This document shows, piece by piece, positions 16,163 through 24,774 of a DNA stretch of 64,000 nt. The DNA is taken from contig CAJMKE010000004.1 of assembly GCA_905213895.1 (NCBI GenBank), forward strand, positions 74,694 to 138,693, read 5' to 3'. Within the stretch, counting starts at the first letter, position 1, and the number at the start of each line of letters is the position of its first letter. A program made the position numbers and the translations under genes. Source of the DNA: an uncultured Alistipes sp. (GTDB lineage: Bacteria > Bacteroidota > Bacteroidia > Bacteroidales > Rikenellaceae). The notes beneath the pieces were generated by a model. The model did not search any database and was not told where the DNA came from. It was given only the letters and a program-made list of their open reading frames with translations.

Positions 16163-18277
16163 CTACGAAATCATCGAAAAATCGATGTCGCGGTCGCCCG
16201 CATAGCGTCGGCGCAACTCGCGCAGACCGACGTTCTGCGGCTGCGAAAGCGTCGGGTCGGCTGCGAGCAACTCTATCGCCGCCGACTGCGTAAGTCGCAG
16301 AATCTGATTGTCGAGCGTCGGATTGGCAATCTTCAAATCGAATGCCACGCCGCTCTGCAACGTACCGTTTATGTCGCCCGCGCCGCGCAGTTTCAAATCG
16401 AGTTCGGCGAGACGGAATCCGTCGTTCGTTTCGCACATCGCTTCGAGCCTTTTGCGCGACTCCTTCGACAGTTTCTCGGACGACATGAGGATGCAGTACG
16501 ACTGTTCGCCGCCACGCCCCACGCGACCGCGCAACTGGTGCAACTGCGAAAGCCCGAACCGCTCGGCGGACTCGATGACCATCACCGTCGCGTTCGGCAC
16601 ATCGACGCCCACCTCGATTACCGACGTGGCGACCAGAATATCCGCCTCGCCGCACTTGAACTGGCGCATCGACTCCTCCTTGTCCGCCGGCTTCATCTTG
16701 CCGTGGCAGACCGACACGCGGAAATCGGGCAGCGGGAAATCGCGCACGATAGCCTCGAAACCCTCCTGCAAGTTCTTGTAGTCCATCTTCTCCGACTCCC
16801 GAATCAGCGGATAGACGACATAGACCTGCCGTCCGAGCCGAATCTGTTCGCGCATGAATCCGAACAGCCGCAACCGAGCCGAATCGTAATAGTGTACGGT
16901 CTTTATCGGGCGGCGTCCCGGCGGCAGTTCGTCGATAACCGACACGTCCAAATCGCCATAGAGCGTCATCGCGAGTGTCCGCGGAATCGGCGTAGCCGTC
17001 ATCACGAGGATGTGCGGCGGCTGGGCGTTCTTCGTCCACAGCCTCGCACGCTGCTCCACTCCGAAGCGGTGCTGCTCGTCGATAACGACGAAACCGAGAT
17101 TGGCGAACTGCACGCGGTCTTCGATAAGGGCGTGAGTGCCAATCAGTATATCTATTTCGCCCGCTGCGAGTCCGGCGAGAATTTCGTTGCGCTCCTTGGT
17201 ACGGGTAGTACCCGTCAAAATCCTTACCCTGACGTCCACGCCCTCCGTCATGCGTTCGATGGTGGCGAAATGCTGGCGCGCGAGAATCTCGGTGGGAGCC
17301 ATCATGCACGCCTGAAAGCCGTTATCGACCGCCAGCAGCATCGACAGCAGCGCAACCACGGTCTTTCCGCTGCCGACATCGCCCTGCAACAGACGGTTCA
17401 TCTGGCAGCCCGACACGGTATCCTGCCTTATCTCCCTGACGACCCGTTTCTGCGCGCCCGTCAGCGGAAACGGCAGTTTAGTCGTGTAGAACGTGTTGAA
17501 CTTGTCGCCCACGCGGTTGAACACGAATCCGTCGCGGTTGCCGACGCGCACCGACCGTTTGGACTGTATGTTGAGTTGTACGCCGAAAAGTTCGTCGAAT
17601 TTCAACCGGTATTGCGCCTGACGCAGACGTTCGGGCGACTGCGGGAAATGGATGTTGTACAACGCCTCCGAGAGCGGGACCAGTCCGTATTTCCGCCGCA
17701 GCGCGTCGGGCATGTAATCTACAATGCTCTCGCGCACGATGCCCCAAAGGCTGCAAATTATGTTGTAGATACCCTTCGCGCCGACAGCCGACGTCAGAGC
17801 CTCGGTCATCGGATAGATGCCCTGCAAGCCGCTCTCCTCGCGGCGCGAGAGAGCCTTTTCGACGAGTTCCGCTTCGGGATGCACCATCGACAGTTCGCCG
17901 CGGAAGAACGACGGGCGACCGAAAACCATATATTCGCGACCGACCTCGAACCGCTTCTCCACCCACTTTATGCCTTGGAACCAAATCAGTTCGGCAGACC
18001 CCGTGCCGTCGCTCACGTATATCGAGAAGCGGCGTTTGCGCCCCTCGCCCGCGAAATTCTTGCCAGTAACTTTCGCACGGAAGCGCACGTAGGCGGCGGA
18101 GGTGTTTTCGTCGATTTCGGAGAGTTTGTAGATTCGCGTGCGGTCGATGTAGCGGAACGGGAAATGGTAGAGCATGTCGCGCATTGTCGCGACGCCCAGT
18201 TCGCGTTGAAGCAGGCGGGCGCGGGCTTCGCCGACCCCCGGAACGAACTTTATGCTGCTGTCCAACGGATTTCCCAT
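16163..18277 (-). CDS. recG: ATP-dependent DNA helicase RecG
   Basis: 704 residues, normal for RecG, which rewinds stalled forks and Holliday junctions. The start at 18277 (MGNPLDSSIKFVPGVG) is the family N-terminus; longer open frames upstream do not look coding. Visible parts are the helix-hairpin-helix-like FVPGVGEARARLL, the wedge OB-fold (about 60-130), Walker A GDVGSGKT at 299-306, the DEQH box at 400-403, and the C-terminal helicase motifs VATSVIEVGVDVPNA and QLRGRVGRG. A TAnnTTTG box lies at 18282-18289, only a few bases before the ATG, which would imply a leaderless mRNA. It is divergent from ispG. Confidence 0.95.
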   Translation of the reverse strand: MGNPLDSSIKFVPGVGEARARLLQRELGVATMRDMLYHFPFRYIDRTRIYKLSEIDENTSAAYVRFRAKVTGKNFAGEGRKRRFSIYVSDGTGSAELIWFQGIKWVEKRFEVGREYMVFGRPSFFRGELSMVHPEAELVEKALSRREESGLQGIYPMTEALTSAVGAKGIYNIICSLWGIVRESIVDYMPDALRRKYGLVPLSEALYNIHFPQSPERLRQAQYRLKFDELFGVQLNIQSKRSVRVGNRDGFVFNRVGDKFNTFYTTKLPFPLTGAQKRVVREIRQDTVSGCQMNRLLQGDVGSGKTVVALLSMLLAVDNGFQACMMAPTEILARQHFATIERMTEGVDVRVRILTGTTRTKERNEILAGLAAGEIDILIGTHALIEDRVQFANLGFVVIDEQHRFGVEQRARLWTKNAQPPHILVMTATPIPRTLAMTLYGDLDVSVIDELPPGRRPIKTVHYYDSARLRLFGFMREQIRLGRQVYVVYPLIRESEKMDYKNLQEGFEAIVRDFPLPDFRVSVCHGKMKPADKEESMRQFKCGEADILVATSVIEVGVDVPNATVMVIESAERFGLSQLHQLRGRVGRGGEQSYCILMSSEKLSKESRKRLEAMCETNDGFRLAELDLKLRGAGDINGTLQSGVAFDLKIANPTLDNQILRLTQSAAIELLAADPTLSQPQNVGLRELRRRYAGDRDIDFSMIS

Positions 18278-18281
18278 AATG

Positions 18282-18338
18282 CAAAAATAATAATTATAAT
18301 TATAAAATCCGTGCATCCCGAATTTATTGCTATTTTTG
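18282..18338. promoter_or_regulatory. Back-to-back -7 boxes for recG and ispG
   Basis: TATTTTTG occurs on the minus strand at 18282-18289 and on the plus strand at 18331-18338. The same -7 sequence drives both genes from an AT-rich 57-base core. The recG box is so close to its ATG that the transcript would have almost no leader; the ispG leader would be about 15 bases. Confidence 0.5.
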
Positions 18339-18359
18339 TCAAAACATAAGACCCTTTTT

Positions 18360-19844
18360 ATGAATCTCAACGAATACCGACGCCGTCCGAGCCGCGAAGT
18401 GCGCATAGGCTCGACCGTCATAGGCGGCGACCGTCCGATTGCCGTGCAGTCGATGACCAACACCCCGACCGCCGATACCGAAGCCAGCGTGGCTCAGATA
18501 GAGCGCATTGCGGATGCGGGCGCACCGATAGTGCGTCTCACCGCGCAGGGACGGCGCGAGGGCGAGAACTTCGCCGCCATCATGCCGCGTCTGCGTGCCG
18601 ACGGCTACACGACGGCAATCGTCGCCGACATACACTTCGTACCCGAAATAGCGTCCATAGCCGCCGACCATGTGGACAAGGTGCGCATCAACCCCGGCAA
18701 CTACCGCACCGACAGCGGCGAACTCGAAGCGTTGATTGCCAAGTGCCGCCGTCGCGGCGTCGCACTGCGCATCGGCGTGAACCACGGTTCGCTCGCCCGA
18801 CGCATAGTTGATGAACTGGGCGACACGCCGCAGGGTATGGTCGCTTCGGCTATGGAGTTTCTGCGCATCTGCCGCCGCGAAAACTTCGACCAGGTCGTCG
18901 TTTCGATGAAATCGAGCAACACGCGCGTGATGGTTCACGCCTACCGACTGCTCGTCGAGGCGATGGATGCCGAGGGGATGGACTTTCCGATTCATCTCGG
19001 CGTTACCGAAGCGGGCAACGGTATCGACGGGCGCATAAAGAGTGCCGTCGGCATAGGTGCGCTGCTCGCCGACGGAATCGGCGACACGATACGCGTGTCG
19101 CTGACCGAGGCTCCAGAGAACGAGGTCCCCGTGGCGCAACTGCTCGTCGACTATTTCAGCCGCCGCAACGGACGGTTCGAGGTGAAGCACCCCGAACGCT
19201 ACTCGCCGACCGAATACCGACGCCGCACCGATGCGCAGCCTGTCGTCCATGACGAACCGACGGACGGATACGCCGTCATCGAGGCTGTTTCGCAGAATCC
19301 GACCGCCGAGTGGCGGGCTGCCATACTCGACAGCGACGCTCAGACGCCGGCGATAATCAAACGCCGCTACGACGATGCCGACCTTGCGACGCTCGCCGTC
19401 AAGGCTGCCGCCGACATGGGTTCGCTGCTGCTCGACGGACTTGCCGACGGAGTATGGATAGACGCTCCGCAACACTCGCCGGAGAGCATCCGCGAAATCG
19501 AACTCTCGATACTCCAAGCCGCCCGCGTGCGCATGTCGCGTACAGAATATATCGCGTGTCCGAGTTGCGGACGCACGCTCTACGACATCGAGGCGACGCT
19601 CGCCGAGATAAAGGCGCGCACGTCGCATCTGCAAGGGCTGAAAATCGGCGTCATGGGCTGCATCGTAAACGGACCGGGCGAAATGGCGGACGCCGACTAC
19701 GGCTATGTCGGCGCAGGCGCGGGACGCATCACGCTCTACCGCGGTCGCGAGGTCGTCGAGCGCAGCATTCCGCAGGAGCAGGCACTCGAACGGCTGATTG
19801 CGCTGATTAAGGCTGACGGCAAGTGGAAAGAGACCCAGGAATAG
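18360..19844 (+). CDS. ispG: 4-hydroxy-3-methylbut-2-enyl diphosphate synthase (IspG/GcpE)
   Basis: 494 residues; a 4Fe-4S enzyme of the MEP isoprenoid pathway that converts MEcPP to HMBPP. The start at 18360 (MNLNEYRRRPSREVRIGS) is the family N-terminus and follows a promoter. The TIM-barrel part holds QSMTNTPTADTEA and VRINPGNY. The cluster ligands are in CPSCGR (C400, C403) and GCIVNGPGE (C434). Between barrel and cluster domain is an inserted segment of perhaps 130 residues, so the protein is longer than the E. coli type (about 370) and shorter than the roughly 600-residue form I expect in Bacteroides. The wbqC-like gene follows after four bases. Confidence 0.95.
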   Translation: MNLNEYRRRPSREVRIGSTVIGGDRPIAVQSMTNTPTADTEASVAQIERIADAGAPIVRLTAQGRREGENFAAIMPRLRADGYTTAIVADIHFVPEIASIAADHVDKVRINPGNYRTDSGELEALIAKCRRRGVALRIGVNHGSLARRIVDELGDTPQGMVASAMEFLRICRRENFDQVVVSMKSSNTRVMVHAYRLLVEAMDAEGMDFPIHLGVTEAGNGIDGRIKSAVGIGALLADGIGDTIRVSLTEAPENEVPVAQLLVDYFSRRNGRFEVKHPERYSPTEYRRRTDAQPVVHDEPTDGYAVIEAVSQNPTAEWRAAILDSDAQTPAIIKRRYDDADLATLAVKAAADMGSLLLDGLADGVWIDAPQHSPESIREIELSILQAARVRMSRTEYIACPSCGRTLYDIEATLAEIKARTSHLQGLKIGVMGCIVNGPGEMADADYGYVGAGAGRITLYRGREVVERSIPQEQALERLIALIKADGKWKETQE

Positions 19845-19848
19845 CGAA

Positions 19849-20460
19849 ATGCCGATGACAATCCTTCCCATAGCCTACTGGGGCGACATAGAGTATTTCG
19901 CACGGCTCGTCCGCGGCGGCGGAGAGTGCGTGATAGACATCCGCGAACACTACATAAAGCGTTCGCTGCGCAACCGCACGGAGATAATGACGGCGAACGG
20001 CACGATGCCGCTGTCGGTCTGCCTGCAACACGCCGACCGACCTCGGACGCCCGTATGCGACGTCCGCATCGACTACTCCAAACGCTGGCAGCACCAGCAC
20101 TGGACGGCGATATGCTCCGCCTACCGTTCGTCGCCCTATTTCGACATGATAGCCGACCGCATCGCGCGGTTCTACGAGCGCGAGTGGAAATATCTGGTCG
20201 ATTACGACCTCGAAATCATCCGTGAAACACTCTCTCTGCTGAACATCGAACCGCAGTTCTCGCTCTCCGAAGCATACGTCGAACCGCAGGAGGGCGCATG
20301 CGACCTGCGACCGAAAAAACGGGAAACGCCGTTCGACGCTCCCCGCTATTTCCAGTTGTTCTCCGACCGCATGCCGTTCGCACCCAATCTGTCGATGCTC
20401 GACCTGCTGATGTGCGAAGGCACCTCTACTGCCGACGTTTTAGGTAACTGCCGATTGTAA
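19849..20460 (+). CDS. WbqC-like family protein
   Basis: 203 residues matching the WbqC-like family: ILPIAYWGDIEYFARL at the N-terminus, YIKRSLRNRTEIMTANG (the usual RN+ xIxxxNGxxxLxVP region), DYSKRWQHQHWTAICSAYRSSPYFDMI and a C-terminal FAPNLSMLDLLMCEG. The family is found near polysaccharide genes and in Bacteroidota housekeeping clusters; its reaction is not established. It is four bases after ispG, so probably co-transcribed. Its 3' end overlaps the convergent GH2 gene by 35 bases. Confidence 0.85.
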   Translation: MPMTILPIAYWGDIEYFARLVRGGGECVIDIREHYIKRSLRNRTEIMTANGTMPLSVCLQHADRPRTPVCDVRIDYSKRWQHQHWTAICSAYRSSPYFDMIADRIARFYEREWKYLVDYDLEIIRETLSLLNIEPQFSLSEAYVEPQEGACDLRPKKRETPFDAPRYFQLFSDRMPFAPNLSMLDLLMCEGTSTADVLGNCRL

Positions 20461-22411
20461 GCGTCATCGAGTCGGCGCAGTCGCCCGACCATGCGCGTAT
20501 CTCGTTGCGACCTTTGAGCGCGACGCTGTCCGAGCGGAAAACGCCCTGCGACATACGGCGCATGGCGACGGTATCGCCGTTGACGGTCAGCATCGGCGCA
20601 TCGCCCGACGAATAGACCGTGAAGCACTGCGACGTGCGCATGCGTATGTCGCGGTTCTTGCCGACGATATGCAGCGTAGGCACCCTGCGGTTCCACAGCG
20701 TGCGGTAGAGATAGTAGGCATCCTTGCGCTGCGCGCGGTCGAACGAGACGAGACCCGTATTGCGCACTCCCGCACGGTAGCGCGCCGAGCCGAAATCGAA
20801 CATCGTGTTAATCCACACGCCCCAGAACAGATTCTCGTCGATATACTTCATATATCCCTCGTGGAATCGCGTCTGCCAACTCTCCGGAATGCGGTGCAGG
20901 CTGCTGCTGCCGCGCTTGACGTACGATTCGTTCTGCTGCCCGTAGGTTCCGCCCTCGCCGAAGCACACCGCCTGCGCGAGGTGGTTCCAGTGCGACGACA
21001 GAGCCGACTGCCACACAGTCAGGTCTTCGGTCGAGCCGCTGCTCCAACCGACATTCTGCTGCCAGACGATAAGGTCGGTTATGAAGTTGATTTCGCCGTC
21101 CTGATTGCTGCAAGCGACGGTCGGACGCGACTTGTCGAGGCTCTTGGCGAGCGCGTTGAGTTCGCGCACATACTCCAACTGCCCCTTATCCGTGCCGCGC
21201 AGCAGCGAAAATATGCCCCACATGGCGACGGACGGGTGATTGTAGTTCTGGACTATTATCTCCTGCAACTGCCGGCGACCGTTCTCCTCGAAACGCGGCG
21301 TGGCGAAATACGCCATGTCGCTCAGGAACGGAGCCTGCGTCAGCGGGCAGTCTATCCACACGACGATTCCGCGGCGGTCGCACTCGTAGTAGAGGTACTG
21401 GGCATGAGGACCGCCGACCGAACGGATTGCATTGGCACCCGTTTCGCGGATAATCCGCAGGTCGGCGTCGTAATCCTTCTCCGTCAGCGCGCTTCCCGAC
21501 GGCACCCTGTCGTGGCAGAGCGTAACGCCGTGGATGCAGCAGCGTTTGCCGTTCACGGTGAACTTGCGTTCGGGCGTACACTCTATCTTGCGGAATCCCG
21601 TTACCACACCGACGCTGTCGCTGCCGACCATCACCGACACCTTATAGAGATTCGGCGTCTTCGGCGACCACAACTCGGGATTGTCTATCGAGAACGGGAT
21701 GTTGAGCATCTTTCCGTCAGCCTTCGCCTTCACGCTCTTTGTAACGGCGACGTATCCGTCGGGCGACACTATATCGACCGTAACGTTGCACGGCGCATCC
21801 TTTTTGCCGACAAGCATCACGCCGACCGAGCCGTCCGCACGCTCCGACGACACCTCGTTCTGATGAACCATCACGCCGTCAGTGCCGTACCAGACCGGCG
21901 AAACGGCGATTCTGTCGGTTACGACGAGTTCCACGTCGCGATAGATGCCGCCATAGAGGTTCATTTCGGTCGATGTCGGCAGCACGTCGTTCTGATAGTT
22001 GTTGCTGACGACCACGAGCAGCGTATTGTCGCTGCCGAAACGCACCTTGTCGGTTATCTCGAACGTGAATGCCGTCCAGCCGCCGCGATGTTCGCCTATA
22101 TGGGTTCCGTTCAGGAACACGTCGGCGACGCTCTGCACGCCGTGGAAGCGCAGGAAGAGCCGCTTTCCGTTCCAGTCGGCAGGAATGAAGAGGGTGCGCA
22201 GATAGTTCGCCGTCGTCTGACGGTACGAGCCGTCGCCAGTGAGCGCATCGAGATTCCACGTATGAGGCAGACGGACGTAGCGCGCCTCGTCGCTCGAATT
22301 CTCCTCCTTGAAGAAGAACCGCCAGTCGTTGTTGAGAATATAGGTATCGCGAGCCGCCGCTCCGAGTGCGACGGAGAGCAGAATCGAGAGAACGAGCAGA
22401 CACTTTTTCAT
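20426..22411 (-). CDS. GH2-family beta-glycosidase-like protein lacking the acid/base Glu
   Basis: 661 residues from MKK at 22411; an ATG at 22420 is possible but would leave a leader of only about six bases after the promoter. It has a signal peptide and no lipobox. The order is GH2 sugar-binding domain (about 25-165, LPHTWNLDA, GVQSVADVFLNGTHIGEHRGGW), an immunoglobulin-like domain (to about 280), the catalytic barrel and a C-terminal sandwich. In the barrel, HPSVAMWGIF is followed by Ser402-Leu403 where GH2 enzymes have Asn-Glu (acid/base). The nucleophile region still has a Glu (FGEGGTYG, E486). The DNA at this site reads cleanly without a frameshift. It may be a binding protein, a retaining enzyme with an altered mechanism, or inactive. 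Confidence 0.8.
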   Translation of the reverse strand: MKKCLLVLSILLSVALGAAARDTYILNNDWRFFFKEENSSDEARYVRLPHTWNLDALTGDGSYRQTTANYLRTLFIPADWNGKRLFLRFHGVQSVADVFLNGTHIGEHRGGWTAFTFEITDKVRFGSDNTLLVVVSNNYQNDVLPTSTEMNLYGGIYRDVELVVTDRIAVSPVWYGTDGVMVHQNEVSSERADGSVGVMLVGKKDAPCNVTVDIVSPDGYVAVTKSVKAKADGKMLNIPFSIDNPELWSPKTPNLYKVSVMVGSDSVGVVTGFRKIECTPERKFTVNGKRCCIHGVTLCHDRVPSGSALTEKDYDADLRIIRETGANAIRSVGGPHAQYLYYECDRRGIVVWIDCPLTQAPFLSDMAYFATPRFEENGRRQLQEIIVQNYNHPSVAMWGIFSLLRGTDKGQLEYVRELNALAKSLDKSRPTVACSNQDGEINFITDLIVWQQNVGWSSGSTEDLTVWQSALSSHWNHLAQAVCFGEGGTYGQQNESYVKRGSSSLHRIPESWQTRFHEGYMKYIDENLFWGVWINTMFDFGSARYRAGVRNTGLVSFDRAQRKDAYYLYRTLWNRRVPTLHIVGKNRDIRMRTSQCFTVYSSGDAPMLTVNGDTVAMRRMSQGVFRSDSVALKGRNEIRAWSGDCADSMTLTIGSYLKRRQ

Positions 22412-22432
22412 AACGGTCATGGTTTGTCAGTG

Positions 22433-22440
22433 CAAAGATA
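22433..22440 (-). promoter_or_regulatory. -7 box TATCTTTG for the GH2 gene
   Basis: Matches TAnnTTTG on the minus strand. Transcription would begin near 22426, favouring the start at 22411. Confidence 0.5.
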
Positions 22441-22453
22441 GAACTAATTTTTC

Positions 22454-22520
22454 AAAAGACCTCGACGACTTTAACCTCCTTAACGACCTTAAAGAGATTA
22501 AGGTCTTTAACGACTTTTAG
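22454..22520. repeat. 9-nt-unit intergenic tract (locus 6)
   Basis: About seven degenerate units, the longest tract here, between the divergent GH2 and CvpA genes. It lies upstream of both promoters. Confidence 0.8.
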
Positions 22521-22568
22521 GAAATTACCGAAAATTGTGCTAACTTCGTGCGGACAATAGACACACGA

Positions 22569-23108
22569 ATGAACTTTTTCGACATAATTACCATCATCGC
22601 CTTCGTATGGGCGGTCGTCAGCGGCTGGCGGAGCGGGCTGGTGGCGCAACTGCTGTCGCTCGCAGGCATCGTCGCAGGGCTGATACTCGCCATACGGTTC
22701 GGGGCGCGGGTCGGCACGATGCTCGGCATCGACCCGCAGTTCGCCGCAGTGGCGGGATTCGCCGTAACGTTCGTAGCCGCAGTGATTATAGCCGCAATAC
22801 TCGCCAAATTCCTGCGCTCGATGCTCTCCTTCATCGGTCTGCATTCGCTCGACACGCTGCTCGGCATCACGCTTTCGCTCGTCAAGGCTCTGCTGATATT
22901 GAGCGTCGCATACGCGGCGTTCGACTCGCTCAATGCCGACATGAAACTCGTGGACAAGAAATACATCGCCTCGTCGCGCACGTTCCGCCCCGTAAAAGGC
23001 GTGTCGGAGTGCATATTCCCCTACATCGACTGGCTGAAACGGCAAATCCCGGCTACGGACGGTGAGCCGGCATCCGAAAATCAGAGAAAATGCGAATCGG
23101 CGGTTTAG
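22569..23108 (+). CDS. CvpA family membrane protein
   Basis: 179 residues with four likely membrane segments: about 4-22 (IITIIAFVWAVVSGWRSG), 25-45, 60-80 and 100-125. GWRSGLVAQLLSLAGIVAG is typical of the CvpA/colicin V production family. The start at 22569 was chosen for the family N-terminus MNFFDIITII; a near -7 box TAACTTCG is at about 22542. CvpA proteins are inner-membrane proteins with a poorly defined role in envelope homeostasis. The 3' end overlaps rsgA by 19 bases. Confidence 0.85.
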   Translation: MNFFDIITIIAFVWAVVSGWRSGLVAQLLSLAGIVAGLILAIRFGARVGTMLGIDPQFAAVAGFAVTFVAAVIIAAILAKFLRSMLSFIGLHSLDTLLGITLSLVKALLILSVAYAAFDSLNADMKLVDKKYIASSRTFRPVKGVSECIFPYIDWLKRQIPATDGEPASENQRKCESAV

Positions 23109-24010
23109 TAATACGGGCAACGGGCAGTTGGTACGAAGTCGAGCATGAGGGCGAACGGCTCCGGTGTCGCATTCGCGGTCGACTGCGTCTGCGCGGCGCA
23201 CGCTCGACCAATCCGGTCGTCGTCGGCGACACGGTATTCTGCGAGTGCGACGACAAGGGCGAATGGACGATATGCGACATCGCTCCGCGCCGCAACTACA
23301 TCATCCGCCGCGCATCGAACCTCTCGAAGGAGTCGCACATCATCGCCGCCAACATCGACAGGGCGATGATTGTCGCCACCATAGCCGAACCCGTCACGGC
23401 GACCGAGTTCATCGACCGTTTCCTGATTACGTGCGAGGCGTACAAAGTGCCGGTAACGATACTTCTGGCGAAATGCGACCTGCTCGACGCCAATCCGCAG
23501 GCGGCAGCCGAGTTCCACCGCACCTACGAATCGGCGGGCTACGAGGTAATCGACCTCTCGACCGTCGACGGACGCGGAGTGGAGCGGGTGCGCGGGATGC
23601 TCGAAGGTTGCACCACCCTGCTGTCGGGCAATTCGGGAGTCGGCAAATCGACGCTCGTGCGCACGATAGACCCGTCGCTCGACATCCGCACGGGCGAGAT
23701 TTCGGAGAGCCACCGCAAGGGTCGCCACACAACGACGTTCTCGACCATGTATCCTATCGGCAGCGGCGGCTACATAATCGACACCCCCGGCATCAAGGGT
23801 TTCGGGCTTATCGACATCGAAGACCACGAGTTGTGGCACTATTTCCCCGAGATGATGCGCGTTGCCGCCGACTGCAAGTTCTACAACTGCACCCACACCC
23901 ACGAGCCGGGATGCGCCGTCGTGCGGGCGGTGGAGTGCGGCGAGATAGCCTACTCGCGCTACGAAAGTTACCTGAAAATCCTCGACGACGATGACAAATA
24001 CCGGAAATGA
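23090..24010 (+). CDS. rsgA: Ribosome small-subunit-dependent GTPase A
   Basis: 306 residues; a circularly permuted GTPase that helps late 30S maturation. The order is an OB-fold (about 1-70), G4 (LLAKCDLL at 125-132, with Ala in place of the usual Asn of NKxD), G1 GNSGVGKS at 180-187, G3 DTPGIKGFGL, and the zinc-binding CxxxxCxHxxxxxC at the C-terminus (CKFYNCTHTHEPGC). Length is normal. It overlaps the end of the CvpA gene by 19 bases and the TrmH-like gene by up to 20, which suggests translational coupling. Confidence 0.95.
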   Translation: MRIGGLVIRATGSWYEVEHEGERLRCRIRGRLRLRGARSTNPVVVGDTVFCECDDKGEWTICDIAPRRNYIIRRASNLSKESHIIAANIDRAMIVATIAEPVTATEFIDRFLITCEAYKVPVTILLAKCDLLDANPQAAAEFHRTYESAGYEVIDLSTVDGRGVERVRGMLEGCTTLLSGNSGVGKSTLVRTIDPSLDIRTGEISESHRKGRHTTTFSTMYPIGSGGYIIDTPGIKGFGLIDIEDHELWHYFPEMMRVAADCKFYNCTHTHEPGCAVVRAVECGEIAYSRYESYLKILDDDDKYRK

Positions 24011-24698
24011 CATGCCGTCGCCGCTCCTCACGGCGGAGCAGTGCGACGAGCGAATCCAATACCTGTCGGAGTTCATGATGCCCGAGCGGTTCGACGCGCT
24101 GCGCCGTGCTGCGGCGATGCGCACCGACTACATCACGGTGATGACCGAGAACATGTTTCATCCGCAGAACGCGAGTGCCATAGTGCGTCATTGCGAAGCG
24201 TTCGGCATACGCAACATACACACGGTCGAAACGCTCTGCCGCTTCAATCCCAATCTCAACATCGTGCGCGGAACCGACAAGTGGATAGACATCCGCCGCC
24301 ACGAATCGACCGCCGAGGCGATACGCTCGCTCAAAGCCGACGGTTACCGCATAGTCGCCACCACGCCTCACCGCGAGAGTTGCACACCCGAGACGTTCGA
24401 CGTCGCGAAGGGTCGCTTCGCGCTCGTATTCGGCACCGAGAAACAAGGGATATCCGACGAGGTAATCGCTTCGGCGGACGAATTTCTGAAAATCCCGATG
24501 TGCGGACTGGTCGAGAGCCTCAACGTTTCGGCATCGGCAGCCATACTTATATATATGTTGTCGCAGCGGATGCGGCAGGAGGTAGCGGAGTGGCGGCTGA
24601 GCGACGGACAGTTGTCGCAGATGCTCTACCGCTGGTGCCGCGAAGCGGTGCGCGACAGCGAAGCCCTGCTCGCGAGGGGCGGGTTCGCAGAAAAATAA
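23991..24698 (+). CDS. SpoU/TrmH-family RNA 2'-O-methyltransferase
   Basis: 235 residues from the ATG at 23991; a second ATG at 24012, one base past the rsgA stop, is equally plausible. The SPOUT motifs are clear: ENMFHPQNASAIVRHCEAFGI (motif 1, N and R), LVFGTEKQGISDEV (motif 2) and IPMCGLVESLNVSASAAILIY (motif 3). The closest match in pattern is TrmH, which methylates G18 of tRNA, but a 23S rRNA methyltransferase cannot be excluded. It is the last gene of the cvpA-rsgA unit, followed by a repeat tract and a hairpin. Confidence 0.9.
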   Translation: MTNTGNDMPSPLLTAEQCDERIQYLSEFMMPERFDALRRAAAMRTDYITVMTENMFHPQNASAIVRHCEAFGIRNIHTVETLCRFNPNLNIVRGTDKWIDIRRHESTAEAIRSLKADGYRIVATTPHRESCTPETFDVAKGRFALVFGTEKQGISDEVIASADEFLKIPMCGLVESLNVSASAAILIYMLSQRMRQEVAEWRLSDGQLSQMLYRWCREAVRDSEALLARGGFAEK

Positions 24699-24699
24699 A

Positions 24700-24726
24700 T
24701 CTTTAACGACCTTAAAGACTTTAACG
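24700..24726. repeat. 9-nt-unit intergenic tract (locus 7)
   Basis: Three units directly after the stop codon of the TrmH-like gene. Confidence 0.85.
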
Positions 24727-24728
24727 AA

Positions 24729-24759
24729 GATAGCCGACACGTCGTTCGTGCCGGCTATC
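24729..24759. terminator. Bidirectional terminator
   Basis: GATAGCC (24729-24735) pairs with GGCTATC (24753-24759), with a further inner stem, between convergent genes. Confidence 0.75.
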
Positions 24760-24774
24760 GCGACTTTACAGCCG

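Noticed and set aside
16085..18349. 754-aa plus-strand ORF opposite recG
   Set aside because: Shadow of recG; no recognisable domain and Arg/Ala/His-rich.
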